Shown here piece after piece: positions 55,540 through 64,000 of a stretch of 64,000 bases of DNA; positions within the stretch are counted from its first letter, which is position 1, and each line of letters begins with the position of its first letter. The notes below the pieces were generated by a model. That model did not search any database. It had not been told where the DNA came from and saw only the letters and a program-made list of their open reading frames with translations. A program made the position numbers and the translations under genes. This DNA is from an uncultured Lachnospiraceae bacterium (lineage in GTDB: Bacteria > Bacillota > Clostridia > Lachnospirales > Lachnospiraceae), in NCBI GenBank assembly GCA_947626745.1, contig CANQTF010000001.1, positions 1-64,000 of the forward strand, read 5' to 3'.

Positions 55540-57294
55540 TTGAATCTTGGGAATATTTTTAAAAGGGATGACCGAAACGTCAGGCCCGCCGATACCGTCA
55601 GGATAACGGAGCCCATGTCCAAGGGGGAGCGGGCGTACCGGATACAGAACGAGATCCGCAGCCTTGCGCCGGGACAGACGATACAAGGCTCTGTCGTCAG
55701 CAGGGACGGCAATTCCGTGCAGATCGCGATCAGACAGGATATGCTGCTCAATGCGAGGATCGATCAGAATATCGATCTGATGCTGGGGCAGAATATGAGC
55801 TTTGAGGTGAAGTCGAACAACGGGTCCGTGCTGTCGCTGACCCCCTTGTATGCCAACATGGCAAACGAGCCCACGGTCATGAGGGCGTTGGACGCCGCCG
55901 GGCTGCCGGAGACGGCCAACAATATCGAGATGGTGGCGGTCATGATGGAGGAGGGGATGCCTATCGACAGGGAGTCCCTCGCCAATATCAGCAGACTCAT
56001 GCTGGAATTTCCGACACAGAATCCGGCGACGCTCGTGCAGATGACGAGACTCGGTCTGCCGGTCACGGAGGAAAATATCGCACAGTTTGAGCAGTACATG
56101 CATGTGAACCACCAGCTCCTTGGAAGCGCCGAGACGATCATGAGCGAACTGCCGCAGATATTTCAGGCGCTTGTGGAGGAGGGCAGACCGGATCAGGCGA
56201 TCGCATTTTACCGGAACGTGCTGGATATCTTTCTCAATGCCGGTTCCGAAGACAGCGACGGTACGGTGGCGGTAAAGCAGGAGGTGCAGATGCAGACCGC
56301 GGACGGCGTCGTGGTCGCAGAGCCGGGCGGCGGGGCGCAGGACTCCGCACAGGCAAGAGCCGCGGCGGCGCAGGTCAGGGGTGACGCGGCGCAGACGGTG
56401 ATCGACATGGCGGCTCCGGAGGCACAGGCCGTCGGCGCAGGAAGGGAAGAAGGACAGGCGGCCGGCAGGGAGACGGTCCTCACCGACAAACAGTGGAGCG
56501 CTCTGGGCGATCTGTTAAGAGAACTGGGCGTGGACGAGGAGACGGCCGGACAGATCAAAAACGGGGAGCTGCCTCCGAAGGAGGTGCTTGCCTTGATCCG
56601 CGGAACTGTGCAGAGGGCCGGAACGGAGGGCCAGCAGACGCATGTCTTGGAACGAGTGCTCGGCAGCAGGGAATTTGCGGCTCTTCTGCGGGAAGAGATC
56701 GGAAAGCAGTGGCTGATCGAGCCGAAGGATGTGGCGGATCCGCACAAGGTGGAACAGCTGTACGAGCGGGTCCGTGAACAGGCGATGCGGCTCAACGAGG
56801 CGATGCAGAGTGCAGACAAGGGCGATATGCCGGTGGCAAGGAGCGTTCAGAATCTGCAGAGCAACGTGGACTTCATGAATCAGCTCAATCATATGTTCAC
56901 CTATATCCAGCTTCCGCTGAAGCTGGCAGGGAATCATGCACACGGCGATCTGTACGTCTACACCAACAAGAAAAACCTTGCGGCCAAAGACGGCAGCGTG
57001 AGCGCGCTGCTGCATCTGGATATGGAGCATCTGGGTGCGCTCGACGTCTATGTGGCGATGCAGCAGAACAAGGTGAGCACCAACTTTACGCTGCAGGACG
57101 AGAGCGCGCTGGATCTGATCGAAGCGCATATCCACCTTCTTGACGAGCGGCTCGCCAAGCGGGGATATGATCTGAAAGCGCAGTTTTCCGTCAAGGAAGA
57201 GGAGACGGCGGAAAACGGTATCATGCAGACGATCTTAGAGCAGGGGAAAAATATATCGGTGCTCAGCAGGACGTCCTTTGATATGAGGGCATAG
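55540..57294 (+). CDS. FliK (flagellar hook-length control)-like C-terminal domain protein (YlqG position)
   Basis: C-term 'YIQLPLKLAGNHAHGDLYVYTNKKNLAAKDGSVSALLHLDMEHLGALDVYVAMQ'; TTG start with AGAGGG. Confidence 0.78.
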   Translation: MNLGNIFKRDDRNVRPADTVRITEPMSKGERAYRIQNEIRSLAPGQTIQGSVVSRDGNSVQIAIRQDMLLNARIDQNIDLMLGQNMSFEVKSNNGSVLSLTPLYANMANEPTVMRALDAAGLPETANNIEMVAVMMEEGMPIDRESLANISRLMLEFPTQNPATLVQMTRLGLPVTEENIAQFEQYMHVNHQLLGSAETIMSELPQIFQALVEEGRPDQAIAFYRNVLDIFLNAGSEDSDGTVAVKQEVQMQTADGVVVAEPGGGAQDSAQARAAAAQVRGDAAQTVIDMAAPEAQAVGAGREEGQAAGRETVLTDKQWSALGDLLRELGVDEETAGQIKNGELPPKEVLALIRGTVQRAGTEGQQTHVLERVLGSREFAALLREEIGKQWLIEPKDVADPHKVEQLYERVREQAMRLNEAMQSADKGDMPVARSVQNLQSNVDFMNQLNHMFTYIQLPLKLAGNHAHGDLYVYTNKKNLAAKDGSVSALLHLDMEHLGALDVYVAMQQNKVSTNFTLQDESALDLIEAHIHLLDERLAKRGYDLKAQFSVKEEETAENGIMQTILEQGKNISVLSRTSFDMRA

Positions 57295-57315
57295 AAACCA
57301 AGGGAGGAAGCAGCG

Positions 57316-57615
57316 TTGGCAGGAGAAGAGAACACAAAGCCGAAACAGGCGATCGCGCTGGAATACGATCCGTCGGACGAAGCGCCCCGCGTTATCGCTT
57401 CCGGAAGAGGCGCGCTGGCGGAGCGTATCATTGAGAGGGCGAAGGAAGCCGATGTGCCGATCCATAGGGACGATAAGCTGGCGGATACGCTGTCGCGTCT
57501 GGAGATCGGCGACATGATCCCGCCGGAGCTGTACGAGGTGGTGGCGGAGATCCTCGTATTCGTCGATTCGATGGATAAGATCAAGGCGAAGATGAACAAG
57601 GCGCAGCAGCAGTGA
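57316..57615 (+). CDS. FlhB-like/EscU-type C-terminal domain protein (YlqH-like)
   Basis: 'AIALEYDPSDEAPRVIASGRGALAERIIERAKEADVPIHRDDKLADTL'. Confidence 0.88.
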   Translation: MAGEENTKPKQAIALEYDPSDEAPRVIASGRGALAERIIERAKEADVPIHRDDKLADTLSRLEIGDMIPPELYEVVAEILVFVDSMDKIKAKMNKAQQQ

Positions 57616-57634
57616 GAGGATCGGGCCGTAAGAG

Positions 57635-57991
57635 ATGAATAAACGTAAGATAGGGGCACAGAAGGAGGAACAGGTCTGTGCCTATTTGTTGTCTGAGGGC
57701 ATAGACATCAGGGAGAGGAATTTCAGATGCAGACAGGGCGAGATCGACATCGTGGGCTATGACGGGGCATATCTGGTATTCTTCGAAGTGAAATACAGGA
57801 GCGGGAAACGCGCGGGAAGCGCTGCGGAGGCTGTGGGTACGGCCAAGCAGAGAAAGATCTGCCGCGTGTCGGATCACTATCGCATGCTCCACCGCTGCGG
57901 CGAAGACACGCCGGTCCGGTTTGACGTGGTCGCGATAGACGGGGCGTCTGTGCAGTGGATCAAGAATGCTTTCTTCTATATCGCGCGGTAG
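57635..57991 (+). CDS. YraN/UPF0102 family endonuclease-like protein
   Basis: 'GAQKEEQVCAYLLSEGIDIRERNFRCRQGEIDIVGYDGAYLVFFEVKYRS'. Confidence 0.93.
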   Translation: MNKRKIGAQKEEQVCAYLLSEGIDIRERNFRCRQGEIDIVGYDGAYLVFFEVKYRSGKRAGSAAEAVGTAKQRKICRVSDHYRMLHRCGEDTPVRFDVVAIDGASVQWIKNAFFYIAR

Positions 57992-58070
57992 CGACGGTCT
58001 GCTGGCCTGACAAAAAGAGAGAAGGAGCGGCTGACGTTCCGGAACGACGCATCGGGAAAGGAAAACACAG

Positions 58071-58922
58071 ATGGAATTATACAGGCATGAAAACAGAATG
58101 CGGACGCAGGTGAACAAAAAGGGCGAAGTGGAGTACCTCACCTTTCCGATACTTGAGAGGACAGGCATCGTGCGGCATCTTTTTTCTACGAGGGCGGGAG
58201 GCGTGAGCAAAGGCGTCTATAGTACCATGAATCTGAGTTACACACGCGGCGACGAGAAAGAGGCGGTGGACGAGAATTTCAGGCGGATCGCGGGAGCGCT
58301 CGGGTGCGGCCTGGAGGATATCGTTTGTTCCGATCAGACTCACACGGTCAATCTCAGGATCGCCACGAGAGCGGACGGCGGCAAAGGGATCCTGCGCCCG
58401 AGAGATTATACGGATATCGACGGACTGCTGACAGACGAGCCGGGTATCGTGCTGGCGACGTTCTATGCCGACTGCGTGCCGCTCTATTTCGTCGATACGA
58501 GAAGGAGGGCGGTCGCGCTTGCGCACTCCGGCTGGCGGGGCACGGTGGCGCGTATGGGCAGGTGCGTGGCGGAGAAGATGCATGAGACGTACGGGACGGA
58601 TCCGAAGGATATCGTGGCGGTGATCGGGCCGTCTATCTGTCAGGCATGCTACGAGGTGAGCGAAGATGTCGCGGAGGCGTTTGCGGGGGAATTTCGCGCT
58701 ACGGGACAGACTGACGGGCTCCTGTCTGCCAAGGGCGGCGGGAAATATCAGCTTGACCTGTGGCGCGCCAACGAGATCGTCCTGACGGAGGCAGGGATCC
58801 CGGCGGAACAGATACAGGTGACGGACCTGTGTACGTGTCACAACAGCGCTTATCTGTTCTCCCACAGGGCAAGCCACGGAAAGCGCGGAAACATGGGCGC
58901 GTTCCTCGGACTGCTATCTTAA
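58071..58922 (+). CDS. Polyphenol oxidase/purine nucleoside phosphorylase family (YfiH/PgeF/LACC1)
   Basis: 'VLATFYADCVPLYFVD', 'ALAHSGWRGTVARM', 'IGPSICQACYEV'. Confidence 0.94.
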   Translation: MELYRHENRMRTQVNKKGEVEYLTFPILERTGIVRHLFSTRAGGVSKGVYSTMNLSYTRGDEKEAVDENFRRIAGALGCGLEDIVCSDQTHTVNLRIATRADGGKGILRPRDYTDIDGLLTDEPGIVLATFYADCVPLYFVDTRRRAVALAHSGWRGTVARMGRCVAEKMHETYGTDPKDIVAVIGPSICQACYEVSEDVAEAFAGEFRATGQTDGLLSAKGGGKYQLDLWRANEIVLTEAGIPAEQIQVTDLCTCHNSAYLFSHRASHGKRGNMGAFLGLLS

Positions 58923-59031
58923 GAAAACATTAAAGATTTTCACATCTTTTCCTTTAGGTTTTCGTGTTTTAATGAACTCATACACGAAAGAAAACAAGTC
59001 CGCGCGGCTGAAAGACAAGAGAGGTGAGGGC

Positions 59032-59724
59032 ATGGCCAATATATTGGTTTGCGACGACGACAAAGAGATCGTGGATGCGATAGAGATCTATCTGCTGCAG
59101 GAAGGCTACACGATCTTCAAGGCCTATGACGGAGAACAGGCGATCAGGATCTTAAAGGAGCAGCAGATCCATCTGCTCATCATAGACGTCATGATGCCGA
59201 AGCTGGACGGCATCCATGCGACGCTGAAGATCAGAGAATATTCCAGCATTCCGATCATTATCCTGTCGGCGAAGTCGGAGGACAATGACAAGATACTCGG
59301 GCTCAATATCGGGGCGGACGACTATGTGACGAAACCTTTTAACCCGCTGGAGCTGGTGGCGAGGGTCAAGTCAAATCTGAGAAGATACACCACGCTGGGC
59401 AATCTGAATGTGGACAACAACGCGCTTTTTCAGGTGGGCGGCCTGTGTATCAACGACGATACGAAGGAAGTCACGGTTGACGGGGAGGCCGTTAAGCTGA
59501 CGCCCATTGAGTACAACATCCTGCTTCTCTTGGTCAAGAACTGCGGCAGGGTGTTCTCTATCAACCAGATCTATGAGAGTATCTGGAATGAGGAGGCCAT
59601 CGGCGCGGACAATACCGTGGCGGTACATATCAGGCATATCCGCGAGAAGATAGAGATCAATCCGAAAGAGCCGCGATATCTGAAAGTCGTGTGGGGCGTC
59701 GGCTATAAGATCGAGAAACAGTAG
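59032..59724 (+). CDS. OmpR-family response regulator
   Basis: 'NILVCDDDKEIVDAIEIYL', 'IIDVMMPKLDG', C-terminal winged helix; start ATG 59032 after AGGTGAGG. Confidence 0.95.
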   Translation: MANILVCDDDKEIVDAIEIYLLQEGYTIFKAYDGEQAIRILKEQQIHLLIIDVMMPKLDGIHATLKIREYSSIPIIILSAKSEDNDKILGLNIGADDYVTKPFNPLELVARVKSNLRRYTTLGNLNVDNNALFQVGGLCINDDTKEVTVDGEAVKLTPIEYNILLLLVKNCGRVFSINQIYESIWNEEAIGADNTVAVHIRHIREKIEINPKEPRYLKVVWGVGYKIEKQ

Positions 59725-59770
59725 ACGGTACGGTGAAAGACAGAACAGATACGAAAGCAGGGCTGTTCAG

Positions 59771-62458
59771 ATGGGAGTTAAGATGAGAAAAAAGGAAAAT
59801 AACAAAGTGGGAAGGAAATTCTTGAGATTCCTGCAGCATACCGCGCTGGCCGTCACGGCTGCGGCCGTCTGTGTGACGGTGGGGGCTTCCGGCTTCCGGG
59901 CGGGCGCGTTTCAGAAGACCTATACGATGCATTTTTCTCTGGCGGACCGGTCGAAGAGCTACGAGGCCACCGATATGTTCCTAAACCTGCTCGGGGCTGA
60001 ACTTTCCGATGCGGTGCGGCACGGCGTGGTGAGCGGGCAGATGGAGACGGACGGCCGCTTTGACGGCAGAAAAGTGATCGATGTGACGGCTTACAACTAC
60101 CGGCAGATAGGGCTGCCGGGGCAGTATGTGACCGCACAGTATTATCTGGAGGATCTGCTAAAATGGCAGAGCTATGGTTTCGAGACGAGGACCGAGACCA
60201 TGACGCCGGAGCAGTCGGCGGCTTTCCTGTCGCCCCTGACCAGAGTGACGTTTGCCTCGCTGTCCGATCTGGATTCGTATCTGGGCTATGAGGTCGGGGA
60301 GAACGGGAACGACGACGGATTATATCAGGAGGATGTGTCGGGCAATCAGCTTTGGGTCTATACGGATGATGACGGTTACGGTTATCAGGTGAAGATTGCG
60401 GACGCATATGACGAAGAGACTGTGGCGGAGTCTCCCTATGCCGATGAAGAGGACGGTTTGGAGAGATGCAATATCCTGGTGAACCGTTACCGGACCGTGG
60501 ACGGCGGGAAGCTGGAGGATTATGTGTCCGATTGGGAGCTGTATTATGATCTGTGCAATCAGGTGAAGACCGCAGCCAACGGGCTGGCTTACAACTATCG
60601 GGAATATCTGGATTTCAACGATTTCTACAGTGCGGACAAGACCAATATGCGCTATGTGATCGTGCAGGAGACGGAGGAAGGGCGGCAGGTCTTTACGAAT
60701 CTGACGGCGCAGGACGCGGGCAACCCGGCTTTTGCCTGTGCGAAGGAACTGGCGGAGACAGACGTACTGCACACGGAGGAAATGGAGGACGGGCGCTATA
60801 TCTACTATGCGCCGTCGGATATGGTCTATGAGACCAATACGGGTCTGGAAGAGGACACGGTAAGGCAGGTGCTCAACGCCTACGATTATGCCTATCCGGA
60901 AGCGACGAAGATCTGGGTGGGCGTGGACACGAAGTACCCCGCTCATGACGGATTCTGGCAGGGATATCAGAACTTCTACCATTACGGGGCCTATATGCTG
61001 CAGAGCGCGATCGTCGCGCTGGCGGCGGGGCTTTTGTATCTGCTCCTCTGGTTTTATCTGACCTGTACGGAGGGACGGGCTGTGGACGAGGAAGGGAACA
61101 GATGCGTCAGCCTGACGGCTTTCGACAGTGTGATCCCCACGGAGGGCGCGTTCGTCCTCGTCTGCGGTGCGGCGGTCATAGGACTGGTGATCCTTATGGT
61201 GCTGCTTGAACTGACGGGCATCGACCCGACCAGTCCGTGGGCGCTGGCGGATCTGACGGGATCGGCGCGGACGTTGAGCATCGCCATGCTGGCAGTCTAT
61301 GTGTTCTTGGCGGACTGGGCGGCTATGTTCTTCTTCTACAGTCTGGTCAGAAGGATCAAGGCGCGCTCGCTCTGGAAGAACAGCTATCTGAAGAGACTGT
61401 TCGGCCGCGCCGTGCGGTTCGGCTGGAAGGTGTACGACAACAGCGATATCGTGCTGCGCACGTGGCTGCCGTATGCCGCCTTCGTCCTGTTCAATGTCGC
61501 CATGCTGCTGTTCGCGTTTGCAGGGGCCGGCGTGCTCAGCATCGCGGCCTGTATCATACTGGCGGCGGCGGATATCTTCGTGGGTATCGTACTCTTCCGC
61601 AGCGCCAAGGAACAGCAGGAGATCGTGAACGGGATCGAGATCATTGCCGGCGGACAGACAGAGCATCAGGTAGATACGGACAATATGCACGGGGACAACC
61701 TGACGCTTGCCAATTCCGTCAACAGCATCGGCAAGGGCATCAAGGAAGCGGTGGAGATCAGCATGAAGGATGAGCGCATGAAGGCGGATCTGATCACGAA
61801 CGTATCCCACGATATCAAGACGCCGCTCACCTCGATCATCAATTATGTGGATCTGATCAAGCGGGAACAGGTGGATAACGAAAAGATACGGGGCTATATC
61901 AATGTGCTCGATGAGAAATCTCAGAGACTGAAGCAGCTGACCGACGATCTGGTTGAGGCGAGCAAGATATCCTCCGGCAATATCAATCTGCATTTTGAGC
62001 GGATCGATCTGGCCGAACTGATGAACCAGACGCTCGGCGAGTTCTCGGAAAAGTTTGAACAGAGGAAGCTGATCACCGTCATGAACATCAATGCGCCGCA
62101 TGCCGTGATCGAGGCTGACAGCCGCAGGATATGGCGCGTGATCGAGAATCTCTTCAACAATATATACAAGTATGCCATGGAAGGGACGAGAGTGTATCTG
62201 ACGATAGACCATGTGCCTGACAAGGACGGATATATCGCGCTCACCGTCAAGAATATTTCGGCGACGGCGCTGAACTGTGACCCCGCTGAACTGACGGAGC
62301 GGTTCATCAGAGGAGACGAGTCGAGAACGACGGAGGGAAGCGGACTGGGGCTGTCTATCGCCAAGAATCTGACCGAGGCGCAGAACGGAACGTTTGAGAT
62401 CCGTCTCGACGGCGATCTGTTCAAGGTCATTCTGACGTTCCCGGCCGCGCGGGACTAG
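59771..62458 (+). CDS. Sensor histidine kinase
   Basis: HisKA 'LITNVSHDIKTPLTSIINYVDLI', HATPase 'GSGLGLSIAKNL'; multiple TMs. Confidence 0.95.
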   Translation: MGVKMRKKENNKVGRKFLRFLQHTALAVTAAAVCVTVGASGFRAGAFQKTYTMHFSLADRSKSYEATDMFLNLLGAELSDAVRHGVVSGQMETDGRFDGRKVIDVTAYNYRQIGLPGQYVTAQYYLEDLLKWQSYGFETRTETMTPEQSAAFLSPLTRVTFASLSDLDSYLGYEVGENGNDDGLYQEDVSGNQLWVYTDDDGYGYQVKIADAYDEETVAESPYADEEDGLERCNILVNRYRTVDGGKLEDYVSDWELYYDLCNQVKTAANGLAYNYREYLDFNDFYSADKTNMRYVIVQETEEGRQVFTNLTAQDAGNPAFACAKELAETDVLHTEEMEDGRYIYYAPSDMVYETNTGLEEDTVRQVLNAYDYAYPEATKIWVGVDTKYPAHDGFWQGYQNFYHYGAYMLQSAIVALAAGLLYLLLWFYLTCTEGRAVDEEGNRCVSLTAFDSVIPTEGAFVLVCGAAVIGLVILMVLLELTGIDPTSPWALADLTGSARTLSIAMLAVYVFLADWAAMFFFYSLVRRIKARSLWKNSYLKRLFGRAVRFGWKVYDNSDIVLRTWLPYAAFVLFNVAMLLFAFAGAGVLSIAACIILAAADIFVGIVLFRSAKEQQEIVNGIEIIAGGQTEHQVDTDNMHGDNLTLANSVNSIGKGIKEAVEISMKDERMKADLITNVSHDIKTPLTSIINYVDLIKREQVDNEKIRGYINVLDEKSQRLKQLTDDLVEASKISSGNINLHFERIDLAELMNQTLGEFSEKFEQRKLITVMNINAPHAVIEADSRRIWRVIENLFNNIYKYAMEGTRVYLTIDHVPDKDGYIALTVKNISATALNCDPAELTERFIRGDESRTTEGSGLGLSIAKNLTEAQNGTFEIRLDGDLFKVILTFPAARD

Positions 62459-62460
62459 CG

Positions 62461-63654
62461 CTACAGCTCAAACGCGCTCATCTCACGGTTGTTGTAGCGG
62501 GCAAGGATCTGGTGGATCTTGTCGGTGGGCGTGTAGATGTTAGCCATGGAAGCGTCATGGTTCAGGAAATCAATGATAGAAGCGACGAACTTACTCATAT
62601 CAGCCTCCACATAGTAGGGCTTTTCTTTGAGCTCCGGGGGCTGATAGCAGAGGTTCGTCGAGATGATCCTGTCAAAATAACATTTCTCATAGGCCTCATC
62701 AAAGGCCTTCAGGCCGTCTGTGAAGAGACCGAAGGTGCAGCATACGAAGACGCGCTTTGCATTCATCTTCTTGAGATGCATGGCGGTGTCGATCATGCTG
62801 CCGCCGGAGGAGATCATGTCGTCGATGATAATGGCGTCTTTGCCGTCCACGTTGTCGCCCAGAAATTCATGCGCAACAATGGGATTCTTGCCGTTCACGA
62901 TAACGGAGTAATCACGGCGTTTATAGAACATACCCACATCTACTCCCAGAACATCCGCAAAATAGACCGCCCTGTCGAGCGCTCCCTCGTCGGGACTGAT
63001 GACTAGCGTGTGTTCTTTGTCTATGATGAGATCCTTCTCGGTGTGAAGCAGCGAGCGGATAAACTGATAGGGCGGCGTAAAGTTGTCAAAGCCCTTGAGC
63101 GGCACTGAATTCTGCACTCTGGGATCGTGGGCGTCAAAGGTGATGAAATTGGCCACGCCCATATCCATAAGCTCCTTGATCGCGTAGGCGCAATCCAGCG
63201 ATTCGCGGCCGTTGCGCTTGTGCTGTCTGCCCTCGTAGAGAAAGGGCATGATCACGGTGACGCGGTGCGCTTTGCCGTTGATGGCGGAGATGATCCTTTT
63301 CAGATCCTGATAGTGGTCGTCGGGGGACATGTGATTCTCAAAGCCGTTCATCTGATAGGTGATGCTGTGGTTGCACACATCTACCAAGATAAAGATATCC
63401 TTGCCTCTGACGGAGGAGGGCAGCACGCTTTTGGCCTCGCCCGTTCCGAAACGGGGGCATTCCACCTCCACAAGATAGTTGTCTTCCATATATCCGTGAA
63501 AAGCCGGATCGTTCTTGAAATTGTTGTCAAGGCTCTTGCGAAACTCCACCAGATGACTGTTGACCTTAGCGGCGAGCGGCAGAGCGGATCTCGTCGTGAG
63601 AAGCTTGATCGGTGCGACCGGCATCGCATTCTTAAGCTGTTCCGTGTTAGGCAT
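62461..63654 (-). CDS. prs: Ribose-phosphate pyrophosphokinase
   Basis: 'IISAINGKAHRVTVIMPFLYEGRQHKR', PRPP-binding 'DAIIIDDMISSGGSMIDTA'. Confidence 0.95.
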   Translation of the reverse strand: MPNTEQLKNAMPVAPIKLLTTRSALPLAAKVNSHLVEFRKSLDNNFKNDPAFHGYMEDNYLVEVECPRFGTGEAKSVLPSSVRGKDIFILVDVCNHSITYQMNGFENHMSPDDHYQDLKRIISAINGKAHRVTVIMPFLYEGRQHKRNGRESLDCAYAIKELMDMGVANFITFDAHDPRVQNSVPLKGFDNFTPPYQFIRSLLHTEKDLIIDKEHTLVISPDEGALDRAVYFADVLGVDVGMFYKRRDYSVIVNGKNPIVAHEFLGDNVDGKDAIIIDDMISSGGSMIDTAMHLKKMNAKRVFVCCTFGLFTDGLKAFDEAYEKCYFDRIISTNLCYQPPELKEKPYYVEADMSKFVASIIDFLNHDASMANIYTPTDKIHQILARYNNREMSAFEL

Positions 63655-63705
63655 GGTTTCCTCCCGTCATTCGTGACTGTAATGTAACCGCACAGCAACA
63701 CTTAT

Positions 63706-63734
63706 TTTATATCATTCCGCTAGTGACACGTCAA
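63706..63734 (-). promoter_or_regulatory. prs promoter
   Basis: On the - strand TTGACG-17 bp-TATAAA. Confidence 0.65.
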
Positions 63735-63790
63735 GAAATTTCTAGTAGAATATAGACAGCGCATACCATGTGCGGCGGGAGACGGATATC

Positions 63791-64000
63791 ATGCGGAAGG
63801 AAGAAAAAAAGCAGCATATCGTGCAGCGGGTCGAAGCGGGTTCCGCGGCGGAGGAAATGGGGATAGAGACGGGGGATATCCTGCTTGCCGTCAACGGCAC
63901 AGAGATCGAGGATATCTTTGATTATCAGTATCTGACGCAGGACGAGTATGTGGAGGTGTCGGTCAGGAAGAAGAACGGCGAGGAGTGGCTTCTGGAGATC
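63791..64000 (+). CDS. DUF512/PDZ-like radical SAM-associated protein, N-terminal part (runs off window)
   Basis: Hand translation MRKEEKKQHIVQRVEAGSAAEEMGIETGDILLAVNGTEIEDIFDYQYLTQDEYVEVSVRKKNGEEWLLEI; PDZ-like start typical of DUF512 proteins. Confidence 0.75.
   Translation, partial: MRKEEKKQHIVQRVEAGSAAEEMGIETGDILLAVNGTEIEDIFDYQYLTQDEYVEVSVRKKNGEEWLLEI

Noticed and set aside
55540-57615. FliK-like and FlhB-like genes as evidence of a flagellar or novel export cluster
   Set aside because: Orphan genes at this position after rnhB are common in Firmicutes (YlqG/YlqH-like); no flagellar structural genes nearby.

Overview
Chromosomal window from a GC-rich Clostridia genome, probably Lachnospiraceae judging by gene order. 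It is densely coding and mostly on the + strand. Housekeeping blocks: ECF transporter, feoAB, a GH13 enzyme, sbcDC, cls/plsC, pta-yceD-rpmF-plsX-acpP-rnc-smc-ftsY, ylxM-ffh-rpsP-khpA-rimM-trmD-rplS-lepB-rbgA-lepB-rnhB-fliK-like-flhB-like-yraN, a two-component system, and prs. Accessory features: (i) the 3' end of a group II intron at the left edge; (ii) an AT-richer islet with an AbiEi/AbiEii pair and a frameshifted HTH gene (~7.9-10.3 kb); (iii) a large Ser/Thr phospho-signalling island (~30.5-46.4 kb) with a TerY-P-like triad (kinase, vWA, PP2C) plus an LRR protein, and a second cluster of two near-identical receptor kinases, a Zn-ribbon/FHA protein, two PP2Cs and a trypsin-TM-FHA protein, preceded by a divergent XRE regulator with an apparent tandem operator; (iv) an MFS gene whose leader has a short peptide ORF, competing hairpins and an SD-sequestering stem; (v) what looks like a decayed type III (ToxIN/CptIN-like) toxin-antitoxin locus at 47.96-48.30 kb: consensus promoter, three tandem 34-nt RNA repeats with a compensatory base change, a terminator hairpin, and a toxin ORF truncated to 29 codons. 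All calls come from reading the sequence and supplied ORFs; no database search was run.
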